Source: Armatimonadota bacterium (GTDB taxonomy: Bacteria; Armatimonadota; UBA5829). Taken from it: DNA of 14,712 bases. Each line of letters opens with the position of its first letter. The first letter of the stretch is position 1. The translations under genes and the position numbers were made by a program. The stretch covers positions 1 through 14,712 of the forward strand of contig JAMCYN010000145.1 in NCBI GenBank assembly GCA_023474015.1, in the 5' to 3' direction. Under the pieces are notes generated by a model. The model saw only the letters and a program-made list of their open reading frames with translations. It was not told where the DNA came from and made no database searches. This document shows, in pieces, positions 5,302 through 12,518 of this stretch.

Positions 5302-6858
5302 CTACCCTCTCGGCAGCTTCTCGGACTCCTCCAGTAGCTTGGCGCGGTGTTTGGCCATCACGCTGTGATGGCGGCTGTAAGTAAAGTAGATTACGAACCC
5401 AATACCAAGCCAGACGAGCAGTCGGAACCAGTTTTCCTTTGGCAAAGAGAGCATAAGAAGCGTACAAAACATGATACCGAGAATGGGCACGGCGGGCACC
5501 ATGGGGCATCTGAACGGCCGCTTGGCGTCCGGATGGGTCCTTCGCATAATAAGGACGGCCACGCACACGATCGCGAACGCAAGCAGGGTGCCAATGTTTA
5601 CAAGCTCGGCAAGAATGCCAAGGGGCAGCAGTGCGGCCATCGTGGCGACCATGAACCCCGTCAATATGGTCGATTTCCACGGAGTCCGAAAACGCTCGTG
5701 AACCGCCCCAAAGAAGCTCTCGGGCACAAGGCCGTCTCGTGCCATTGCAAGCAAAACACGCGGCTGGCTAAGCATCAACACAAGCAGCACCGACGTTATT
5801 CCGGCGACCGCGCCCAGCGCAATCACAAACTGCGCCCACGGTAGGCCGACTTGAGCAAAGGCGTTCGAGACGGGAGCTTCGATACTCAGCTTGTTGTAGG
5901 GCACCATTCCCGTCAGCACCGCTGTTACAGCGATATACAGCACTGTGCAAATGGCGAGCGAAGCGATAATACCAATCGGTACATCGCGCTGCGGGTTCCT
6001 TGCCTCCTCGGCGTGAGTGGATACGGAGTCAAAGCCGATGTAGGCGAAGAATATCATCGCCGCTCCCGCAAACATCCCGAGCGGCGCCCCATTTGAGGCG
6101 TGCTTACCAAGAATCGGGATATCGAAAAAGCTGACGCCCGAGTAACCATACGGAGCAAATGGGTGCCAGTTCCTGGGGTCTACATAAAATGCGCCAACTC
6201 CGATCACGAATAACACGATAGCCAACTTCAATATCACCATCGCGGAATTGAAGCGCGCGCTTTCCTTTATTCCAATTACAAGAATGACCGTGATGAGGGC
6301 GGTGATTATGATCGCGGGGAGATCGACGAAGCTGCCTGTGGTGTGGAAGCCTTTTCCCGGCTCGAAGTTGATCGGCGCATTAGACAGTGCCGCCGGGACG
6401 GCCATTAGTGGAAGTCCCAGATGCTGATGAGCGAATTTAGAGCATACTCCGAGCAAGTCCTGAAAGTACTTGGACCAGCCGTGCGCGACTGTCGCCGAGG
6501 CCACGGTGTACTCCAAAACGAGGTCCCAACCGATGATCCACGCGAACAACTCGCCGAGCGTGGCATAAGCATACGTGAATGCCGAGCCCGCCACGGGAGC
6601 CATCGACGCAAACTCGGCGTAGCACAGCGCGGCGAATATGCACGCGACACCCGCCAGCGCGTAAGAAAGAATCAAAGCCGGTCCGGCCTTGTCGTGCGCG
6701 GCCACTCCGGTAATTACGAAAATCCCGGTGCCTATGATACACCCAATGCCCAGACTCGTTAGTTCGATAGGCCCTAATATACGACGGAGACGATTCTCGC
6801 CCTCCATTTCCTCAAGCAGGAGCTTTAACGGCTTCCTGGCCAGAAGCTTCTTAACCAT
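5302..6858 (-). CDS. APC-superfamily amino acid permease (cationic amino acid transporter type)
   Basis: An integral membrane transporter of 518 residues, expected to move amino acids by proton symport or exchange. Seen: the first-helix signature LGIGCIIGTGIFVITG, then YAEFASMAPVAGSAFTYAYA at about residues 80-100, IFFAYIGFDSVSTHAEEARN in the central region, and about a dozen hydrophobic segments, ending in a basic cytoplasmic tail. The pattern and length match bacterial CAT-type permeases (YfnA-like, TC 2.A.3.3). Start ATG 6858 was chosen over the further upstream codon because it begins with the basic MVKKLLARK, has GGAGA nine bases upstream and follows the previous gene's TAA by one base; the extra 35 codons would lie inside that gene. 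It is the last gene of the operon. Substrate is not determinable from sequence. Confidence 0.9.
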   Translation of the reverse strand: MVKKLLARKPLKLLLEEMEGENRLRRILGPIELTSLGIGCIIGTGIFVITGVAAHDKAGPALILSYALAGVACIFAALCYAEFASMAPVAGSAFTYAYATLGELFAWIIGWDLVLEYTVASATVAHGWSKYFQDLLGVCSKFAHQHLGLPLMAVPAALSNAPINFEPGKGFHTTGSFVDLPAIIITALITVILVIGIKESARFNSAMVILKLAIVLFVIGVGAFYVDPRNWHPFAPYGYSGVSFFDIPILGKHASNGAPLGMFAGAAMIFFAYIGFDSVSTHAEEARNPQRDVPIGIIASLAICTVLYIAVTAVLTGMVPYNKLSIEAPVSNAFAQVGLPWAQFVIALGAVAGITSVLLVLMLSQPRVLLAMARDGLVPESFFGAVHERFRTPWKSTILTGFMVATMAALLPLGILAELVNIGTLLAFAIVCVAVLIMRRTHPDAKRPFRCPMVPAVPILGIMFCTLLMLSLPKENWFRLLVWLGIGFVIYFTYSRHHSVMAKHRAKLLEESEKLPRG

Positions 6859-6859
6859 C

Positions 6860-7894
6860 TTACAACTTCTCCAGATAAGGCTGCATCGCAAGCTGAGTGA
6901 GCAGGCAGCATATGGTCGATTCGGAGCCCTGATTGAAGTTCGGGCCGTCGGCCGCGAGCGCATCGAAACATCCGCCGGTTACGGGGTCGTATAGAGCCTC
7001 CCCGACCGAGTTGCGTCCGAAGAACCAATCAAAAGACGTCTTCGCGAGCTTCAGATATCTGCTGTCCTTGGTGGCGTCATAAGCGGAGAGATAAGAAAGC
7101 GTGTGTCCCATCGGATCCACCGGCTGCTGGTCATACCACGCACGTTCGGAACCTTTGAGATACCAGCCATTGCACCCTATCGGATGCAAAACGTCATCAA
7201 CGATGCACACTGAGGTCAGGAAGTCCAGGCTTTCCTCCGCGACCCGCAGATACTCCTTATCGCCAAACTGTTGATATGCAAGAAACAGCGACCTGGGCAT
7301 CATTCCATTAGAGTATGTGAGCAGATCCTCGAACCATGCCCAGCCCGTCTTCGCATTGACCCCGAACTCCTCGCACATCGAATTGGCGGCCTGCCTGAGA
7401 GCCGTGGTTACCTCGCTGTGGTCGGGAACGTGCCGCAGATAGTAATAGCATCCCATCGCCATATACGCTCGCGCGCGAATGCAGTAGATGGTCGGTATCC
7501 ATCTTAGGGCCGCATCGAATATCTGCCTTGCGACCTTCTTGACGTTGGGGTGCAAATCCGCCTGGAGAGCGTAGCCGCAAGCCCACAAGACTCTTCCGAA
7601 GCAGTCCTCGCTTCCCTGGTCATCGAGCCACACCTGGTCGTAGGACATAAAATTATGGAAGTGCCCGGAAGGCGTCTGAGCGTAGTGCAAAAAGCTCAAA
7701 TACTTACTGACCAATTGCAGCACCTGTCTGGAACCCGTGCGTTCAAATTCCATGATCGCGGCGATCATTGCGCGGGCGTTATCGTCGGTGGTGTAGCCGG
7801 TCCTGCGGTTTGGAATGGAGAAGATCGCATGCTGGATCACGCCGGTGGAATCAGTAAGCGTCTCCAAGTGTTCAAATACAATTGATGGATAAAT
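6860..7894 (-). CDS. (Alpha/alpha)-toroid glycosidase-like protein, partner of the GT4 gene
   Basis: A protein of about 345 residues resembling the six-hairpin glycosidase-like proteins encoded beside, or fused to, GT4 glycosyltransferases. Seen: HAIFSIPNRRTGYTTDDNAR, then aromatic helices (SFLHYAQTPSGHFHNFMSY, WLDDQGSEDCFGRVLWACGY), RARAYMAMGCYYYLR, WAWFEDLLTYSNGMMPRSLF and a final GSESTICCLLTQLAM. No catalytic pair can be asserted. The usual start codon, TTG 7867, has no ribosome site and would cut off family-like residues (YPSIVFEHL). The same frame reaches back to the TAG of the glycosyltransferase (7903-7901). An AAGGAG nine bases before ATT 7894 suggests start at that rare codon. It is one base from the permease ATG. 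Probable role: processing or sensing of glycans made by its neighbour. Confidence 0.8.
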   Translation of the reverse strand: MYPSIVFEHLETLTDSTGVIQHAIFSIPNRRTGYTTDDNARAMIAAIMEFERTGSRQVLQLVSKYLSFLHYAQTPSGHFHNFMSYDQVWLDDQGSEDCFGRVLWACGYALQADLHPNVKKVARQIFDAALRWIPTIYCIRARAYMAMGCYYYLRHVPDHSEVTTALRQAANSMCEEFGVNAKTGWAWFEDLLTYSNGMMPRSLFLAYQQFGDKEYLRVAEESLDFLTSVCIVDDVLHPIGCNGWYLKGSERAWYDQQPVDPMGHTLSYLSAYDATKDSRYLKLAKTSFDWFFGRNSVGEALYDPVTGGCFDALAADGPNFNQGSESTICCLLTQLAMQPYLEKL

Positions 7895-7900
7895 GGCGCC

Positions 7901-9238
7901 CTACTCCTTTACTGCAGTTTCTCTTGTGGGCAACGAAGCCTCGACCGTCTTTCTGGCGGCGTACCGCTGGGCAATTACCCTGTGGAACAGGTCGAGGTAG
8001 TCCACGGCCACGTTGAACCAGGCCGCGCGCCGACCGTATTGATATGCCGCACTTTCAAGGCTTTCCTTCAATTCTTTATCACCAAGAATGCGATTTACCG
8101 TCGCGGAGATGCTGTCCGGCGATTCGAAATCAACCAGCGTGCCTCTGCCTTCAGCCAATACTTCCTCGGCGTAAAGGTAAGGCGTGCTGGCAATCGCCTT
8201 TCCGCACCCGACCGCGTACGCAAGAGTGCCGCTGCATATCTGGTCCTTGCTTAGATAGGGGGTAATGTAAACATCCGTAGCGCACAGATAGCGCACGAGT
8301 TCGTTCAGGCTGAGGAAGCGGTTGTTGAACCTTACATGGTCCTCCAAACCGAGGCTGCTGATCGTCTCCGCGAGCATATTTCGGTAGGATTCGCCCTCAT
8401 GCTTCCTGACGCCGGGGTGCGTCTCCCCGAGAACCAAATAGATGGCGTTGGGGTTCTTTTCGAGTATCTTCGGCATGGCCTGTATAACGTACTCGATCCC
8501 CTTGCCGCGGCTGATAAGCCCGAACGTGGACAGTATCTTTCGGTCGGCGAGGCCCAAAGCCCTCTTCACGCTCGAGGCCGATACCCGGTGGACATTCGGA
8601 ACGCCGTGAGGGATGATTGTCGCCTTCTTGGGGTCGATGTCGTATACGTCGAGCAGAATGCGCCGCCCGGTCTTGATCATCACCACCATAACCTCGCAAA
8701 GCCTGCCCATCTCCTGCATAATTCTCTTCTGATTGGGGCTCGGCCTCTGCAGAACGGTGTGCAGCGTGGCGACAGCGGGCTTTTCGAGCGCCTCCAGCAA
8801 GTCCAGTATATACTCACCGTCTTCTCCGCCGAATATCCCATACTCATGCTGGATGCTCACGATATCAAGGGATGAGTCATTTATGAACTTTGCCGCGTCA
8901 ATGTATGATTGCTTGTTCTCCTTGAGAATCTGGAACCTTACAACCCGCTCGTACGGCTCGATCTCGTGCTCGCGCTTGACGGCGATGATCGTAGGCTTCG
9001 AGAATGGAGTGTATTTCGCGACCGACGACGACACATCCTTGCAAAACGTCGCTATGCCGCACTCGCTGGGCGGGTAGGTGGATATATACGCGGGCTCGAT
9101 CTTATTCATCGTCTCCCGCAGGAAGCTGAACAATTTCAGGTCTTCGCTCTTAAGCCACCTGACTTCGTCGCGAAGCGCGAATTCTTCCGGAACAGATATG
9201 TCCAGTTGCTTTTCTTTCTTCTCATCCGACTTGCTCAT
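7901..9238 (-). CDS. GT4-family glycosyltransferase (GT-B fold)
   Basis: A retaining glycosyltransferase of 445 residues, probably transferring a hexose such as mannose from a nucleotide sugar. Seen: an N-terminal domain opening with ISTYPPSECGIATFCKDV at about residues 53-70, IQHEYGIFGG and TLHTVLQ before residue 170, an IIPHGVP linker near 205, then the GT4 donor domain with STFGLISRGKGIEYVIQAMP, ATDVYITPYLSKDQICSGTL and YLYAEEVLAEGRGTLVDFES. The first 50 residues are a charged extension. ATG 9238 follows an in-frame TGA directly, so no earlier start is possible; the nearest good ribosome site (AAGGAGG) lies about 35 bases upstream, which is odd. It is followed in the same frame, after one TAG, by the toroid protein. 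Acceptor unknown. Confidence 0.9.
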   Translation of the reverse strand: MSKSDEKKEKQLDISVPEEFALRDEVRWLKSEDLKLFSFLRETMNKIEPAYISTYPPSECGIATFCKDVSSSVAKYTPFSKPTIIAVKREHEIEPYERVVRFQILKENKQSYIDAAKFINDSSLDIVSIQHEYGIFGGEDGEYILDLLEALEKPAVATLHTVLQRPSPNQKRIMQEMGRLCEVMVVMIKTGRRILLDVYDIDPKKATIIPHGVPNVHRVSASSVKRALGLADRKILSTFGLISRGKGIEYVIQAMPKILEKNPNAIYLVLGETHPGVRKHEGESYRNMLAETISSLGLEDHVRFNNRFLSLNELVRYLCATDVYITPYLSKDQICSGTLAYAVGCGKAIASTPYLYAEEVLAEGRGTLVDFESPDSISATVNRILGDKELKESLESAAYQYGRRAAWFNVAVDYLDLFHRVIAQRYAARKTVEASLPTRETAVKE

Positions 9239-9290
9239 TCAAGACAACAACCCCGATGTGAGATCGAGGCCGTCCTCCTTCCCCGCGCGA

Positions 9291-9653
9291 TTAAGCTTTG
9301 ATTACGCCCCCCACGGCGCCTATTGCATCATCTTCTTCATCATATATCGGAAACACCTTCTCCAAGCCGGTAATTTCGAAGACCTTCCTCACCTGGGGCT
9401 TGCTGCATACGATAACGATGCGGCCGTTGCGCTCGCTAACTCTCTTCAATCCCCCGACCAAGGCTCCCAGGCCTGAACTATCGATGTATTCGACATCAAC
9501 CATGCTGATGACCAGACTTCCGCTATCGCCGTCGATGGTCTCCAGCATGATCTCTCTGAATCGCGCGGACGTATAGGCGTCAACTTCGCCGGTGAGATCA
9601 ATGACCGGCACACCTCCCCGCCTACGAACGACGATTTGCAAATCCATTTCCAT
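9291..9653 (-). CDS. STAS-domain anti-sigma factor antagonist (SpoIIAA/RsbV family)
   Basis: A 120-residue single STAS domain. Members bind and sequester an anti-sigma kinase in a partner switch and are turned off by phosphorylation of a serine. Seen: the family opening VIDLTGEVDAYTSARFRE at about residues 18-35, LVISMVDVEYIDSSGLGALV at 47-66 with the phospho-acceptor most likely Ser59 of DSSGL, then GRIVIVCSKPQVRKVFEITG. The start at ATG 9653 has AAAGGAG ten bases upstream; the second ATG, two codons on, is less well placed. It heads the minus-strand operon with glycosyltransferase, toroid protein and permease, 52 bp before the next gene. No cognate kinase, phosphatase or sigma factor is encoded in the window. 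Confidence 0.92.
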   Translation of the reverse strand: MEMDLQIVVRRRGGVPVIDLTGEVDAYTSARFREIMLETIDGDSGSLVISMVDVEYIDSSGLGALVGGLKRVSERNGRIVIVCSKPQVRKVFEITGLEKVFPIYDEEDDAIGAVGGVIKA

Positions 9654-9720
9654 CAGCGCTCAACTCCTTTCATGGGATGACGAGCCCATTGCCCGCGTGG
9701 ACAAGCTCGATCCCCGCGCA

Positions 9721-9730
9721 GTCACGTGAC
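9721..9730. promoter_or_regulatory. Perfect 10-bp palindrome GTCACGTGAC in the divergent intergenic region
   Basis: The 289-bp gap 9654-9942 separates the STAS operon (minus) from the phosphorylase gene (plus). It holds this palindrome 68 bp before the STAS start and, on the minus strand, GGAGGAATTATATG at 9854-9841 opening two tiny ORFs (5 and 10 codons) before the operon. No promoter boxes are convincing on either strand. An operator role is a guess. Confidence 0.3.
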
Positions 9731-9942
9731 GTAGAGAAAATCAAACCCATGGTCGATGCGTTTGAGCCAGGGCCATGTTAGAGTTCGACACTCACCCAGC
9801 CTACCCCTTCTTACGGATTGTACGACTATTCATGGTTCCCCATATAATTCCTCCAGCAGCGACATTGCTAAACATACTCTACCTTTCGGGCAGGAATTGT
9901 CGGGCTTTATGACGCATTTTTCATATTGGGAGGTCCTGCGAT

Positions 9943-10722
9943 ATGAATCTTGCGATAATCGGCGGCACGGGCATAGATGAGATGCCTGAGTTTACCTCGG
10001 GCTCCAGCACGCTGGTGTCCACGCGGTTTGGAGACGCACGCGTGATCGAGTGCGACACCGAAATCGGCAGGCTCCTTTTTCTTCCCAGGCACGGCGGCGA
10101 CCATTCCGTGCCTCCGTCTCTGGTCAACTATCGCTCAAATATCGCCGCGCTCAAGAAGCTGGGGGCCGAGCGGGTAATAGGGGTGTGCGCGGTCGGTTCG
10201 CTCAGGACCGAACTGGGCGCGGGGTCGTTCGTGGTGTTTGGAGATTTTATCGACCAGACAAAGCGCCGAATCGACACGTTCTTCGATCAGCCCGGGGAGC
10301 CGGTGGCTCATACGGACCTGACCAATCCATATTGCCCGGAGGTCTCGGGTGCGCTGGCGCAGGCGTGCATTGATGAAAAAGTCCCGTTCGAGCCGGATGC
10401 CGTGTACGTCGGCGTCGAGGGGCCGCGATATGAAAGCCCCGCGGAGATCAGGCTCTATGCGTCCTGGGGCGGTGATGTGATCGGGATGACAAACCTGCCC
10501 GAGGTCGTGCTCGCTCGCGAGGCCGGACTGTGCTACGGCGCGCTGGGGATCGTGACGAACCTGGCCTCGGGGTTGTGCCCCACTCCGCTCGCCCACGATG
10601 AAGTTCGCGCCGCAATGATCTCAACCGGACTCAGCCTCCGAAGCATCCTGCGACGCGCCTCAAAGGCCATGCCCAAGACGCGCGGTTGCGCATGCTCGTC
10701 TAATACAGCGCTGCGCGTTTAG
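9943..10722 (+). CDS. MTAP/PNP-family purine nucleoside phosphorylase, probably 6-oxopurine type
   Basis: A 259-residue member of the trimeric nucleoside phosphorylase family, which splits purine nucleosides or 5'-methylthionucleosides with phosphate. Seen: GGTG at 7-10 (phosphate loop), LPRHGGDHSVPP 47-58 and NYRSNI 62-67, AVGSLRTELGAGSFV 83-97, VEGPRYESPAEIR 158-170 and GMTNLPEVVLAREAG 181-195. At 203-206 the sequence is IVTN, where methylthioadenosine phosphorylases have T-D (human Asp220). Asn at this place is typical of 6-oxopurine-specific enzymes such as PNP or methylthioinosine phosphorylase, so guanosine, inosine or methylthioinosine is the likelier substrate. ATG 9943 has GGGAGGT eight bases upstream. 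The gene stands alone, divergent from the STAS operon. The last 15 residues look non-conserved. Confidence 0.88.
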   Translation: MNLAIIGGTGIDEMPEFTSGSSTLVSTRFGDARVIECDTEIGRLLFLPRHGGDHSVPPSLVNYRSNIAALKKLGAERVIGVCAVGSLRTELGAGSFVVFGDFIDQTKRRIDTFFDQPGEPVAHTDLTNPYCPEVSGALAQACIDEKVPFEPDAVYVGVEGPRYESPAEIRLYASWGGDVIGMTNLPEVVLAREAGLCYGALGIVTNLASGLCPTPLAHDEVRAAMISTGLSLRSILRRASKAMPKTRGCACSSNTALRV

Positions 10723-10760
10723 CCTGCATTATTCTCAATAAGCTCAAACGCTCCGCACAC

Positions 10761-10830
10761 TGTCATTCTGAGCCGCAGGCGAAGAATCTGCTTTTCGAGG
10801 CTGAGATTCCTCACTGCGTTCAGAATGACA
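10761..10830. repeat. MITE-like palindromic repeat (TGTCATTCTG...CAGAATGACA)
   Basis: A 70-bp imperfect palindrome with perfect 10-bp ends, TGTCATTCTG at 10761-10770 and CAGAATGACA at 10821-10830; the arms continue with GCAGGCGAAGAATCT against AGATTCCTCACTGCG. Palindromes of this TGTCATTCTGAG type are widely dispersed in bacterial genomes. It lies between the phosphorylase stop and a small opposing ORF, where it may also terminate transcription. Imperfect direct repeats (GCGTTTAGCCTGCATTATTC at 10715-10734 and 10841-10860, 15 of 20 alike) flank it. Confidence 0.65.
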
Positions 10831-10844
10831 TGAATGATGTGCGT

Positions 10845-10979
10845 TTAGACGTAATTATTCGTCTCCCACAGCGAAGTCATGCTCCTGGCGGAGTTGGTCC
10901 AGGGAGCCACCTGCGCGGACTGCGTGCGGCGGTCGGTCCGCACGGTCACAATCCTCACCTTGATCCTTACCTTCTTCAT
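10845..10979 (-). CDS. Small basic hypothetical protein (44 residues)
   Basis: ATG 10979 has AGGAGG eleven bases upstream and encodes 44 residues starting MKKVRIKVRIVTVRTDRRTQ, basic throughout its first half, ending at TAA 10847-10845. The same frame is open upstream to ATG 11084, but without a ribosome site. I recognise no family. The gene would end beside the MITE-like palindrome and converge with the phosphorylase gene. The strong ribosome site is the only argument for it; the length allows chance. Nothing else was seen in 10980-11161 apart from a pyrimidine-rich stretch with repeated CTTCTAA before folP. Confidence 0.35.
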   Translation of the reverse strand: MKKVRIKVRIVTVRTDRRTQSAQVAPWTNSARSMTSLWETNNYV

Positions 10980-11161
10980 ACGGCACAAACCCTCCTGGTA
11001 TATCCTCACCAATATATCTGCAACACCCGTGCCATTGGGCATGATAAAATTAACAGGAAAACCGGCGGTCGCCGACGAAGACATTCATAACTGAATTTGG
11101 CGGTCGAGGCTTTCTAACCTCTTACCTCCAACTTCTAACTTCTATTTCTGGGGTGGTAACC

Positions 11162-12400
11162 ATGCCTCATAACGCTCGTGTGCTGTGCCTCGGCAGTGAA
11201 GCTGAGATTATCAAGGAAATGCGGCAAGTTAAGGCGGAAGACGCGGGCATACGTCATATGCTCCCGAAGGCGAAACACTATCTAGTGAAGCTGGAGAATG
11301 TGCGCAGGCCGATCGTGCACATCCTGAAGGAAGGTTTCCTTTCCAACGGCGGGGATGCCGCGATCAGCGGCGATGTCATCACGGCGTCGGTCACGCACAG
11401 CGATGTCATCCTGATCGGCACGCGCAAGCAATATCAGGGCGTGCTGCTTTCGCTGCTGGAGCAGGGTTTCGGGTGCAAGGAGCTTTCGGTTGAGATCGAG
11501 GCTGCAATCCGCCGTTTTGACTCGACACCGCTTGCGCCCGGCGGCAACAAAGCACTGCATCCCAAGGTCGGCTCGATGTTCGATCAGATCGGCAATCGGA
11601 CGCTTGTGATGGGAATCTTGAACATCACTCCAGACTCGTTCTCCGACGGAGGCGTGTTTCAGGACCCGTCAAAAGCCGTCAAACGTGGACTCGAAATGGC
11701 CGCGCAGGGAGCGGATATCATCGATATCGGCGGCGAGTCTACCCGCCCTGGTTCGGATACGATTCCCGCCGAGGTCGAAGTCGAGCGCGTGGTCCCAGCA
11801 GTAAAAGAATTGGCGTTAAAGTTGGACATTCCTATATCCATTGACACCTACAAGGCCGAGGTCGCCAGGGCCGCGCTCGACGCGGGGGCGCTAATCGTGA
11901 ACGACATTAGCGCCGCGACTTTCGACGACGCCATGCCCTCGTTAATTGCCGAGAGACGATGCCCCGCCATTCTCATGCACATCAAGGGCATGCCCAAGGA
12001 TATGCAGGCCAATCCGGAGTACGTCGACTTGATGGGCGAGGTGTCCGGTTACCTGCGCAAGCGCGTGCGGGCTCTGATGGAGGCCGGCGTCGATGAACGT
12101 TTCCTGATTATCGATCCCGGCATCGGGTTTGGAAAGACCCCGGAACACAACCTGGAGCTTCTGCGCAGACTCAGAGAGTTCACTTCGATAGGCCGCCCCA
12201 TATTGGTGGGCACTTCACGCAAGGCGACTATCGGCAAGGTGCTTGGATTGCCCCCGGAAGAACGCCTTGAAGGCACCGCCGCAACGGTGGCGCTCGCTAT
12301 CGCCAATGGTGCCGACATCGTGCGTGTACACGATGTCAAGGAAATGGTCCGCGTGGCGCGAATGGCCGACGCGATTGTGCGTGGAACGAATCTGGGATGA
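11162..12400 (+). CDS. folP: Dihydropteroate synthase with N-terminal extension domain
   Basis: FolP condenses 6-hydroxymethyl-7,8-dihydropterin diphosphate with p-aminobenzoate to 7,8-dihydropteroate in folate synthesis; it is the sulfonamide target. The TIM-barrel is complete from about residue 137: MGILNITPDSFSDGG, then DIIDIGGESTRPGS, ISIDTYKAEVA, IVNDISA, ILMHIKGMP, IDPGIGFGKTPEHN, LVGTSRKATIG and RVHDVKEM, covering both pterin-site loops and the C-terminal S-R/H-D elements. Before it lies a domain of about 125 residues (HMLPKAKHYLVKLENVRRPI, then DVILIGTRKQYQGVL), which makes the protein about 412 residues instead of the usual 270-290; a similar extension occurs in FolP of some Clostridia-like bacteria. 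ATG 11162 was preferred to GTG 11153 because GGGGTGG sits five bases upstream and the first domain begins there. No other folate genes are adjacent. Confidence 0.93.
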   Translation: MPHNARVLCLGSEAEIIKEMRQVKAEDAGIRHMLPKAKHYLVKLENVRRPIVHILKEGFLSNGGDAAISGDVITASVTHSDVILIGTRKQYQGVLLSLLEQGFGCKELSVEIEAAIRRFDSTPLAPGGNKALHPKVGSMFDQIGNRTLVMGILNITPDSFSDGGVFQDPSKAVKRGLEMAAQGADIIDIGGESTRPGSDTIPAEVEVERVVPAVKELALKLDIPISIDTYKAEVARAALDAGALIVNDISAATFDDAMPSLIAERRCPAILMHIKGMPKDMQANPEYVDLMGEVSGYLRKRVRALMEAGVDERFLIIDPGIGFGKTPEHNLELLRRLREFTSIGRPILVGTSRKATIGKVLGLPPEERLEGTAATVALAIANGADIVRVHDVKEMVRVARMADAIVRGTNLG

Positions 12401-12408
12401 ACGGATGA

Positions 12409-12497
12409 CTAGCTTCGCTAGATTTCCAAGGTTCGGTTGTAACCGCCATTGCCGCGCAATCGAGCAGATAGAGCAAGGACCGGATCGCAATGTCCGG
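12409..12497. terminator. Small hairpins between convergent folP and HAF genes
   Basis: The 118-bp convergent gap holds CTAGC-TTC-GCTAG (12409-12421), CGGT-TGTA-ACCG (12434-12445) and CCGGA-N8-TCCGG (12480-12484 with 12493-12497). None is followed by a clear T-tract on either strand, so a terminator role is only likely from position. Confidence 0.25.
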
Positions 12498-12518
12498 CCC
12501 TTACGTCTACTTGAATTG

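Noticed and set aside
5302..6963. 35-codon upstream extension of the permease
   Set aside because: It lies inside the toroid gene, is arginine-rich and non-family-like, and ATG 6858 has a ribosome site and a typical N terminus.
10135..10596. Minus-strand 153-codon ORF opposite the phosphorylase
   Set aside because: It is a shadow of a well-conserved gene in GC-rich DNA, with no family pattern.
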